Shown piece after piece: positions 1 through 7,320 of a DNA stretch of 19,893 nt. The position numbers and the translations under genes are program-made. Below the pieces are notes generated by a model. That model worked only from the letters and a program-made list of their open reading frames with translations, ran no database searches and was not told the origin of the DNA. Location: the NCBI GenBank assembly GCA_964230195.1, contig CAXRGH010000191.1, positions 1 through 19,893 of the forward strand. The letters run 5' to 3'. This stretch comes from CAXRGH01 sp964230195. GTDB lineage: Bacteria; Pseudomonadota; Gammaproteobacteria; Enterobacterales; Alteromonadaceae. Within the stretch, counting starts at the first letter, position 1; each line of letters starts with the position of its first letter.

Positions 1-18
1 GGGCTTGGGAGAAGAAAA

Positions 19-95
19 TGGTGGCCCCACCCTGACTTGAACAGGGGACCTACCGATTATGAGTCGGGTGCTCTAACCAACTGAGCTATAGGGCC
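19..95 (-). tRNA. tRNA with CAU anticodon, probably tRNA-Ile2 (lysidine-modified)
   Basis: The minus strand folds as a 77-nt tRNA with CCA encoded. The acceptor 5' strand GGCCCTA pairs with TGGGGCC (one G-T pair), the D arm has AGCTCAGTTGGTTAGAGC, the anticodon loop is CTCATAA on a CCGA/TCGG stem, and the T loop contains TTCAAGT. CAU can be elongator Met or the AUA-reading Ile2. The acceptor pairs C4-G69 and C5-G68 match what TilS recognises in E. coli tRNA-Ile2, whereas E. coli elongator tRNA-Met begins GGCTACG, so Ile2 is favoured. A TATAAT lies directly against the mature 5' end, too close to be its own -10, so the transcript probably starts further upstream and is processed. Confidence 0.9.
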
Positions 96-371
96 ATTAT
101 ATCATGTGTGTATGATTGTTCAGCGTTTGACAGATCATCAATACTCTGCATCAGCATAGAACAATGTCGGGGAGTATAAGAGGTTTTATTTTGATTGTCA
201 TCACTAATTCTTTGCTTACGTGAATGAGTGGCTAAAATTTATTCGTTTTGGGCGTTCACCCCATGATATTTCGGGTGTTTTTCTCGCTTTTATCAAATTC
301 TTGTGTACATTTACTGTATTAATTTGTTAGTTTTGTGATCAATGAATGAAGTTTAGTACGAGGACTAAGAG

Positions 372-701
372 ATGTCAGAGCGCCCATATTTACTCAGCGG
401 CAGAAATACCATTATTCATAAGATTAGAAAAATCGATCTCTTGATTGTGAACAATGATGAAGGCCCAGTGATTTTGGTGACGCATCGCGGTGTCAAAGAA
501 TACACGGGACGTGTTCCTGAAAACAAGCGTGAAGCAAAAATCATGGAAGTTGAGTTAATTGATCTGACCCAGAGTGATTGTTTTGGTGAAGAGAAAACAT
601 TGCTGTTCATTCAAACCATTACAGGTAAAGAATACAAAGTGGATTACACCAAACATGGGACTCCGTTGTTTATCAAGGTCCACCAAGACAGTGCCTTTTA
701 A
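372..701 (+). CDS. Hypothetical protein, 109 residues, unrecognised family
   Basis: I do not recognise this protein. It is a soluble, mixed-charge 109-residue chain with no signal peptide or membrane segment. It alternates short hydrophobic stretches (LLIVNN, VILVTHRGV, TLLFIQTITG) with charged turns, which suggests a small beta-rich fold; that is inference. The start is well supported: GAGGA lies seven bases upstream of the ATG. The gene stands alone behind 276 bp of AT-rich DNA that follows the divergent tRNA. It ends 22 bases before a strong hairpin terminator shared with the convergent GGDEF/EAL gene. Nothing in the sequence links the two functionally beyond adjacency. The good ribosome site, the terminator and the full-length open frame make a real gene likely. 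Confidence 0.75.
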   Translation: MSERPYLLSGRNTIIHKIRKIDLLIVNNDEGPVILVTHRGVKEYTGRVPENKREAKIMEVELIDLTQSDCFGEEKTLLFIQTITGKEYKVDYTKHGTPLFIKVHQDSAF

Positions 702-723
702 CTACTAGACATATTTATAAAAG

Positions 724-756
724 CGCATCGAGTTAATCAGTCGATGCGTTTTTTTT
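724..756. terminator. Bidirectional intrinsic terminator between convergent genes
   Basis: An 8-bp perfect stem (CGCATCGA at 724-731 with TCGATGCG at 741-748) encloses a 9-base loop and is followed by nine T's on the plus strand. On the minus strand the T run after the hairpin is only four long, so it probably ends plus-strand transcripts best. The TAA stop of the minus-strand GGDEF/EAL gene (733-735) lies inside the loop. Confidence 0.9.
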
Positions 757-3700
757 TATCATTTCATTAAATGCATCTGCTGAGACTGGCGGGCTATATA
801 AATACCCTTGAATCATTTTACAGCCTATAGTGGCTAAAAAGTCCCACTGCGTCTGGGTTTCTACTCCTTCTGCTATACAGTCTGTTTGCAGTTGAACGGA
901 TAACTCCACGAGTTTTGTAATGACGACCTCGTCTGAGACTTGCTCGCCAATGCTTTGGATAAAACTCATATCTATCTTGATCATTGCAACTTGGAACTGC
1001 CTAAAACGATTAAATGAGGCAGAATGACTACCAAAGTCGTCAAGACTTAACCTGACGCCAGAGTTCTGCAATAGTGATAGATTATCCATGGCGTCTTTAA
1101 TGTCTTGATTACCTGCTTTTTCACTTATTTCCACACAGAGATGCTGAGGTGAAATGTCGGTCTTCGCCAGCAAGTCTAAGAGTTCTTGAGCCATGTTGGC
1201 TTGTTTCATGTGTTTCGTTGATAGGTTGACGGATATGAATAACTTCGGGTTAAACGTCAACCATTGCTTGAAGTTGGCGAGGGCTTTGGTGAAGACTTGA
1301 TTCGTCATTTCCGGCAATAGTTCAAGTTCTTCGGCTAGGCTAATGTATGGACCAATTGATTCAATTTTATTGTTAGGCTTCCATCGCATCAACAGTTCAA
1401 CTCCCTGGATTTGCTTGGTTTGAGTATCAACAATCGGTTGATAGAAGTCGATTAGTGTATTGTTTTGCAGGGCTTTGCGCAGTTTGGCTTCTGTTTCTTG
1501 ACGATGCAATGTGGGTGAAACCATACTCTCGTGATATAACATGAAGGGTTGAATATGCTCTTTTTTAGCGATGTACATCGCAATATCGGCGTGCTGCAAC
1601 AAGGTTTCCGAGGTTTCACCATGTTCAGGGTAAATGGCAACGCCGATACTTGAATCAATAATAAATTCTCGTTCTCCGAGTGTGACGGGCTGTGTAATAT
1701 GATCCACAACACTCTCAATTAGATGTTTAATTTCTTGTGGTGTTCCGGCATTTGGAATAATAATGGTGAATTCGTCTCCACCCACTCGACTGACTATCAC
1801 GTGGCTAGGGAGGCTGTTCAATAGTCTTTGCCCCAGCGTTTGCAGTAACGTATCACCTTGGCGATGTCCGAGTGTGTCATTTATTTGCTTGAAGCCATTG
1901 AGGTCTATAAAGCAAATTGACAGCTTTTGTTGATGGGCTTTGGCAAATGCAAGCGCGTCTTGTAAGCTAACATTGAACGCTCTTCGGTTTTGCAGTCCTG
2001 TCAGTTGATCCTCTAATGCAAGGGTTCTTAATTCCTGTTCAGCACGTTTTAATTCAGTGATGTCGTTCATCATCATGATGTAAGAACGTTGGCTATCGAT
2101 ACCCGTAGAAGAAATAGTCACCATCAGATGATAATATTGGCCGTTAGCGCAGTGCAAAATCTCTTCTCCTTTCCATTGTCCATTGTTATTCATGTTGAGC
2201 ATGATGTTGCGGTACATGTTGCGCTTTGAGTGGGTGTCAAAGACGGTGGATAGCTGAATATCTGAACTATCTTCAGGAACATTGAATGCGCGCAGAAGTG
2301 CAGGATTTCCTCTGACCTGAGTGAAATCATGATTGAGTAATAATACCCAATCGTGAGAACGTTGAAGTACTTCGCCATAAATTTGTAGTTTATCTTGATT
2401 GGTATGGTACTCAGTGACATCTGAATAGGTTCCCGACACTGTACTTGTGTTTCCGTCATCAGTATTGACAAATCGTCCTAAATCTTTGTACCAAACCCAT
2501 TCGCTATCATTGTGCTGAAGTCGGTAGGTAATGGAAAATACGTGCTCTGGATCATTGCTATTAATTAACTCTGCCCATGCAGATTGATATCGCTCGCGAT
2601 CTTCTGGATGGATCTGCTGCATATAATTATCGTGACTAACCGTTCTCTGAGGAACCTTATTGGTACTGAGGAACATACTTTTTAAGCGTAAGCCTGAGAT
2701 CCTATCGGTTTGGCGATGCCAAGACCATACTTCACTGTTGCTTCCAGCCAATGCCAATCGAAAGCGGGTTTCTTTTTCAGAAAGCTTGGAATGACTAATA
2801 ATCAATGAGTGACTGGAGACTCGCCAGGCTGCACCTGCAAGTATGATCCCGAGAACAATGTAAAGGGTGTAGGCAAGATCGCTTCTCCATAGGGGCGGTT
2901 GTACATTTACTACCAGCGTCTTAGCACTTGAATACTCGCCGGTGTAGGGAGAAATAGCGCTGACTTTAAAGATTGACTTTCCGTAGGGCAGTTGGGTTAA
3001 TTCTGCGAAAGTATTGTCTGTGCGTTTTTTAGAAAGCACGTTATTATGCTCAAGCGTGTATTCAAAAAACATTTCTTGGCCAATGTGAAACAAGTTATTG
3101 GTAAAGTGAACCGTGAGACTATTCTCTGTATAGTCCAGATTAATGATAGCTAGTTGCTTGGTGTTGTTAGTAAACAACTCATTTCCTCTATTGGTTTCAA
3201 TTTTGGATATGTTCACTTGATTTTCAATATCAATCATGTCCCGGCTTATTGAATTGGGATTAAATGCGGTAATACCTGTTGTTCCGCCGTAGTAAAAAAA
3301 TTGCTCATCGGCGATGATGCTGTTGGCAGCCCAGGCATTAAATTCATTACTACTGACGCCATCTTTTTTAGTGAAACGCGTGTAGTGGTATATCTCGGGA
3401 TTGTAGCGAATGATACCATTGTGGGTAGAGAGCCACAGTAAATTAGAATGATCCAGCATAGGAGAGTAGGCGTTACCAACCTCGCGCAACACCTCATAGT
3501 GCCTCGTATTCGCCACGAAAGTCGATGCATCAATAGCGTGTAGCCCGTCTGTTAAGTGAGTTAACCACAGCACATTTCTCTCGCGATCGAACACCACTCT
3601 TTCAAAACAGCTATAGTCATCTTTTGATATCGTGTCACCAAGGGAATAGATAACTCGAGTTTCAGCCGTGGTTAGGTTAAAACTGAGCAAGTATTGCTGG

Positions 3701-5217
3701 GTTGATAAAAACAACTCATCATTGTCAAACACAAAACCAAGAATGTTGTAGACTTTTTGACCACTCGGGATGGATACCTTGTCAGTGAGATCGGTGTAGG
3801 ATAGGTCGTTCAAATTCAAGTAGTGTAGTTTGGTACCGTTGGATGCCCACAAGCGCCCCTTTAAGTCATTACGATAGATTGCTTGGCGTTTGCCAAAGAC
3901 TTGATTGATTTTTTCTCCCAACGGTAAGGGCTCAATGACAAATCCTGACTTCCTGACATACAGTAACTCACCGTACGTCTCAATCCATAAATGTGAGTTG
4001 GACTCATGAACAACACTGATCAATTCTTTTTGTACCGGTATGAAGTCACCATTTTCTGATTTTTGCTTAAGTTGACGTTTGATAGGGTGTCGTGCTTTTG
4101 TGTTTACAATACTTAGCCCGTCCCCTGTGGTAACCCAAAATCGCATTGGATACCGAAGTTGTTTGTGAATTCCCCACACCGTGGGATGGCTTAAACTTTT
4201 TCGCTCATTGTGTTTGTAGTCATAGTTTATGAATTCTGGATTAAATAATTCAATGGAAAAGAGCCCGACATTATCCCCCCAAAACCATAGAGTGCCATTG
4301 CGGTCAGCAAATTGTCCAACAACATAAGGTTTTGATGTTGGCGTAAGACTGGCAAAGGAAAAGTGAAAGTGCACTTTATGTGTATTGACGTTATAACGAT
4401 ATATCCCGCGTTCGTTACCAATAAAAATATGAGAGCCAAACGCCTCAGTGGATAATATGTTGCGAATTAAAACTGGGGTATTGGAGATTAAAGTGAAGTT
4501 GTAGTTTTCATCCACATTGTATTGTTTTATTTTGGTATCTGAAATGACATATAGTTGGTTCAAATCCCCTTTAATCAATTTAGCTGGCGGCGAATTACTC
4601 TCATATTTCAGTGGAAAAGAGTTATCTAGCCATTTTTCACTGTTTGTATCAAAAAAGTGAATACCGGCCTTACTCAAGGTAACAATAGAGTCGTGATTGA
4701 AAGCGGCATCAACAATGCGATGTTCTGGAGTGAAATCTTTATTCCAGCGCATCTTAAGGCTTGATTTATCAATTGCATATAATTGGTTGGGCGTTATCAC
4801 CCAAATATCGTGTTCCGTTTCAGTCAATTGGATATTTCTGTGGCGACGAAATGAAGGAAGTAGTTCCAGATTTACAACAGTATCTTTGTCAGGATTGAAA
4901 TAAAAGAATCCCCGTTTTTTGTGGTAGACCAAAAAACCACCAGTTTTGATAGCAAACATTGAGTGGATCCCCGGGTTGTTGAACGGTAGAGGCTTTGAAT
5001 AAACGGGGATCATAGATGTGCCATCATATTTATTTATCCCCATTACCGAGGTTATCCACAAAAAGCCGTTTTGGTCTTGTGTGACATCAATGACCGTGTC
5101 CGTTAATAGTCCATCTTGAGTGGTAAGGTGACGTTGGGGGGTATAAACATTCAGGGCAAGTGCCTGAGGCAATGCCAAAATCAGAAGTAGTGTGGTAGCG
5201 AAGACATATCTCTTCAT
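733..5217 (-). CDS. Periplasmic propeller sensor with PAS-PAS-GGDEF-EAL output (c-di-GMP turnover)
   Basis: A 1494-residue inner-membrane protein predicted to sense a periplasmic signal and make or break cyclic di-GMP. Order: signal peptide (1-21, ALA at the cleavage site); a long periplasmic part with two-component-regulator propeller repeats (for example the GLLTD...DQNGFLWI pattern near 35-60); a Y_Y_Y-like domain before the membrane; one TM helix (about 781-800); two PAS-like domains (about 815-935 and 945-1060); GGDEF (intact motif at 1146-1150); and EAL (motif reads ELL at 1274-1276). The EAL part keeps NLS, EISE, LDDFG, the KID lysine and AEGVE, so both enzymes look competent. No RxxD inhibitory site precedes GGDEF. 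The frame extends 17 codons upstream to a TTG, but the ATG at 5217 begins the signal peptide and is preferred. The ligand is unknown. It is convergent with the hypothetical gene at 372-701. Confidence 0.9.
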   Translation of the reverse strand: MKRYVFATTLLLILALPQALALNVYTPQRHLTTQDGLLTDTVIDVTQDQNGFLWITSVMGINKYDGTSMIPVYSKPLPFNNPGIHSMFAIKTGGFLVYHKKRGFFYFNPDKDTVVNLELLPSFRRHRNIQLTETEHDIWVITPNQLYAIDKSSLKMRWNKDFTPEHRIVDAAFNHDSIVTLSKAGIHFFDTNSEKWLDNSFPLKYESNSPPAKLIKGDLNQLYVISDTKIKQYNVDENYNFTLISNTPVLIRNILSTEAFGSHIFIGNERGIYRYNVNTHKVHFHFSFASLTPTSKPYVVGQFADRNGTLWFWGDNVGLFSIELFNPEFINYDYKHNERKSLSHPTVWGIHKQLRYPMRFWVTTGDGLSIVNTKARHPIKRQLKQKSENGDFIPVQKELISVVHESNSHLWIETYGELLYVRKSGFVIEPLPLGEKINQVFGKRQAIYRNDLKGRLWASNGTKLHYLNLNDLSYTDLTDKVSIPSGQKVYNILGFVFDNDELFLSTQQYLLSFNLTTAETRVIYSLGDTISKDDYSCFERVVFDRERNVLWLTHLTDGLHAIDASTFVANTRHYEVLREVGNAYSPMLDHSNLLWLSTHNGIIRYNPEIYHYTRFTKKDGVSSNEFNAWAANSIIADEQFFYYGGTTGITAFNPNSISRDMIDIENQVNISKIETNRGNELFTNNTKQLAIINLDYTENSLTVHFTNNLFHIGQEMFFEYTLEHNNVLSKKRTDNTFAELTQLPYGKSIFKVSAISPYTGEYSSAKTLVVNVQPPLWRSDLAYTLYIVLGIILAGAAWRVSSHSLIISHSKLSEKETRFRLALAGSNSEVWSWHRQTDRISGLRLKSMFLSTNKVPQRTVSHDNYMQQIHPEDRERYQSAWAELINSNDPEHVFSITYRLQHNDSEWVWYKDLGRFVNTDDGNTSTVSGTYSDVTEYHTNQDKLQIYGEVLQRSHDWVLLLNHDFTQVRGNPALLRAFNVPEDSSDIQLSTVFDTHSKRNMYRNIMLNMNNNGQWKGEEILHCANGQYYHLMVTISSTGIDSQRSYIMMMNDITELKRAEQELRTLALEDQLTGLQNRRAFNVSLQDALAFAKAHQQKLSICFIDLNGFKQINDTLGHRQGDTLLQTLGQRLLNSLPSHVIVSRVGGDEFTIIIPNAGTPQEIKHLIESVVDHITQPVTLGEREFIIDSSIGVAIYPEHGETSETLLQHADIAMYIAKKEHIQPFMLYHESMVSPTLHRQETEAKLRKALQNNTLIDFYQPIVDTQTKQIQGVELLMRWKPNNKIESIGPYISLAEELELLPEMTNQVFTKALANFKQWLTFNPKLFISVNLSTKHMKQANMAQELLDLLAKTDISPQHLCVEISEKAGNQDIKDAMDNLSLLQNSGVRLSLDDFGSHSASFNRFRQFQVAMIKIDMSFIQSIGEQVSDEVVITKLVELSVQLQTDCIAEGVETQTQWDFLATIGCKMIQGYLYSPPVSADAFNEMIKKNASTD

Positions 5218-5420
5218 GCAATGGATCCGTTTCCCATTATATTGGGCATTATGTAAGGTGTAGAACAAGTCCTTACTCTCGGCAAGATAGACATTAGTTT
5301 ATCGATACTTGTAAACGGAGCTGTTGAATTTGAAATTTCTTGCTAAAACAGTTGCTTGCCTATGATCTTCTGTTGGGGGTAAGGTCTTGTATGTCTTAGG
5401 TAAATACATAAAATCCCAAC

Positions 5421-6566
5421 TTATTGATTTGAGTCCTCTATTTTGTATGGAAGTTTGTTGGCAAGTTGATGTTGATACTCAGAGAGTTGGCTTGTTTCAG
5501 TATCAATGAAGGCGGCAATGGCTTGACGAAACTGTAAGTCACTAATCCAGTGATTCGAATAACAAACAGAAGGATTGAAACCTCTTGCTACTTTATGTTC
5601 TCCTTGAGTGCCAGGGTTGAATAATGATAATCCTCGTTGAATAGCGAACTCAATGCCTTGATAATAACAGGTCTCAAAATGCAAAAACTCTTCTTCTTCA
5701 AGAGCACCCCAGTAGCGCCCGTATAAAGTGTGGGCAGAAAACAAGAATAATGCACATGCACGCGGTTGACCTTGGCATTCTCCAATGACGAGCAATAAAT
5801 TATCTGACAATCTTTGTTGTAGTTGGTGAAAAAAGGACGGGGATAGATAGCCGGTGTGTCCACTCAACTTTAAGTAAGTTTGACGATAGCATTGGTAAAA
5901 AAAGTCAATGTCATCAGCTGTTATGTCACAACCCGTTATTTGCCTAAAAGTCCATCCTGCATCCACCAGATGCTGGCGTTCTTTTCTGATGGCTTTACGT
6001 TTCCTTGATTTTAGTTGCGCATAAAAATCATCAGTGGATGCGTATCCTTTGTTGTGCCAATGGAATTGAACGCTTGTGCGTTGCATGGTTCTTTTTGTCC
6101 ATGCTTTGCTTTCCTCAAGTTCGGGAAACAAGATATGATAAGAGGAGTAATCATGAGCTTCGCAATACGCTTCTAAATGACGCTGGATAGCCTCAGAAAG
6201 CTCAGCAACCTCTATTCCCTGTTTGTATTGCAAACGACGACTCGGAACCGGTGAAAATGGGATTGCAGATACGAGTTTCGGATAGTATTCAAATCCGTGT
6301 CTGTCATAAGCGGACGCCCACGCCCAATCGAAAACATACTCACCGTAGCTGTGTTGTTTGAGATACAGAGGGAGAAAAGCAACCACTACCTGATCTTGAT
6401 AAATCAGTAAATGATGACTATTCCAGCCTGATTGACCGTCAACACACTGACAGTCTTGAAGTGCCAATAGAAAATCAATACTTTCAAACGGGCATTCCGC
6501 GGGAGATAGGGCTGTGATTGCTGCCTGGTGCGGTTTGAGGTCATTAACAAATTGGAAAGTGAACAT
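5421..6566 (-). CDS. COG3146 / FemAB-like (DUF482) predicted N-acyltransferase
   Basis: A 381-residue protein that I place by resemblance in the COG3146 family (Pfam FemAB_like, formerly DUF482), which has a GNAT fold. Supporting stretches are an N-terminal WNSHHLLIYQDQVVVAFLPLYLK core, the SYGEYVFDWAWASAY segment, the PFSPVPSRRL segment, and a C-terminal FNPGTQGEHKVARGFNP block, all typical of this family at its usual length of about 380. No signal peptide or membrane segment is visible, so it should act in the cytosol. The substrate is not established; members are often described as predicted acyltransferases without a known acceptor. It is divergent from recX across 103 bp and lies 203 bp upstream of the GGDEF/EAL gene on the same strand. 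AGGA lies 13 bases before the ATG, a rather long spacing. Confidence 0.85.
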   Translation of the reverse strand: MFTFQFVNDLKPHQAAITALSPAECPFESIDFLLALQDCQCVDGQSGWNSHHLLIYQDQVVVAFLPLYLKQHSYGEYVFDWAWASAYDRHGFEYYPKLVSAIPFSPVPSRRLQYKQGIEVAELSEAIQRHLEAYCEAHDYSSYHILFPELEESKAWTKRTMQRTSVQFHWHNKGYASTDDFYAQLKSRKRKAIRKERQHLVDAGWTFRQITGCDITADDIDFFYQCYRQTYLKLSGHTGYLSPSFFHQLQQRLSDNLLLVIGECQGQPRACALFLFSAHTLYGRYWGALEEEEFLHFETCYYQGIEFAIQRGLSLFNPGTQGEHKVARGFNPSVCYSNHWISDLQFRQAIAAFIDTETSQLSEYQHQLANKLPYKIEDSNQ

Positions 6567-6669
6567 GGGTAATTGTCATTCCTAAGTGCGCAGTAACGTT
6601 GATGAAGGGTTGGCAACTTGCGTAGCCAATGTAACAATACTCTTACTATGATTCAATGATGCAGCCCCG

Positions 6670-7134
6670 ATGACACAAAACACTGATGATGAAACAAAAC
6701 TGGTTTATGAGCGACTCATCGCTCTGCTCTCGCGCCGAGAACACAGTCAGTTCGAGTTACAGCAAAAGCTCATGGTTAAGCGCTGCAGCCCTGCGATTGT
6801 GGAAGCGCAAATAGAGCGCGTGAAGTCACTCGGTTTTCAGTCTGATGAGCGTTACGCAGAAGTCGCCGTTCGGGATCTTATTCGCAAGGGCAAGGGGCCT
6901 CTTTATGTGTCTGGCTATCTCAAACAACGCAAAGTATCGAGTCAGCATATTCATTCGGCTATCGCAGTATCTGATGTTGATTGGTTTGAATTGGCGTTGG
7001 AAGTTCGCAGAAAGCGCTTTTCAAGCGAGCAATTAAAAGAGCATCCAATCAAACAAAAATGTTATCGGTATCTTGCACAACGTGGATTTGACAGCGAGCA
7101 AGTCCAATATGCAATCAATGCTGACGATGAGTAA
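6670..7134 (+). CDS. recX: Regulatory protein RecX
   Basis: RecX binds RecA filaments and limits recombinase and coprotease activity. The 154-residue length fits the family. The sequence is built of the expected helical repeats, with the N-terminal signature ALLSRREHSQFELQQKL, then FQSDERYAE, the KGPLYVSGYLKQR stretch (family pattern GPxxIxxELxxKG) and a basic VRRKRF element. The ATG at 6670 is the only good start near the conserved block, although no strong Shine-Dalgarno precedes it. recX usually follows recA directly in gammaproteobacteria. Here the upstream neighbour is a divergent acyltransferase gene and no recA is present in the window, so recX must have its own promoter in the 103-bp gap. 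alaS follows after 186 bp, as in many relatives. Confidence 0.9.
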   Translation: MTQNTDDETKLVYERLIALLSRREHSQFELQQKLMVKRCSPAIVEAQIERVKSLGFQSDERYAEVAVRDLIRKGKGPLYVSGYLKQRKVSSQHIHSAIAVSDVDWFELALEVRRKRFSSEQLKEHPIKQKCYRYLAQRGFDSEQVQYAINADDE

Positions 7135-7201
7135 TACGGATAATGCATAATGTAGATGAAGAATCCTGTATTTGTCATCTGCGGATCCTCGGTGTCAGTT
7201 G

Positions 7202-7242
7202 TTGTGAACACCCTTAGTTTCGTGGTATCTTCTGTGCCACGA
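7202..7242 (+). promoter_or_regulatory. Probable alaS promoter with palindrome around the -10
   Basis: A candidate sigma-70 promoter reads TTGTGA (7202-7207), an 18-bp spacer, then TATCTT (7226-7231), giving a start near 7238. A perfect 6-bp inverted repeat TCGTGG (7220-7225) / CCACGA (7237-7242) brackets the -10 and the predicted start. E. coli AlaRS is known to repress its own gene by binding a palindrome at the start site; whether this repeat plays that role is inference. Confidence 0.5.
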
Positions 7243-7320
7243 TCAAGGGCTCTTATTCAGTAATCGAGAGAGTTCATCTTCCGGAAAGATAAACAGATTA
7301 AAGGTAAATCGGAATTCGTT

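Noticed and set aside
5218..5268. TTG start for the GGDEF/EAL protein, adding 17 residues
   Set aside because: The extension would put non-hydrophobic residues ahead of a clean signal peptide starting at the ATG at 5217, and the AAGGA before the TTG is only one base away, too close to work.
7152..7182. Hairpin GTAGATGA/TCATCTGC after recX as a terminator
   Set aside because: It has a 15-base loop and a G-T pair, and no T run follows, so it does not qualify.
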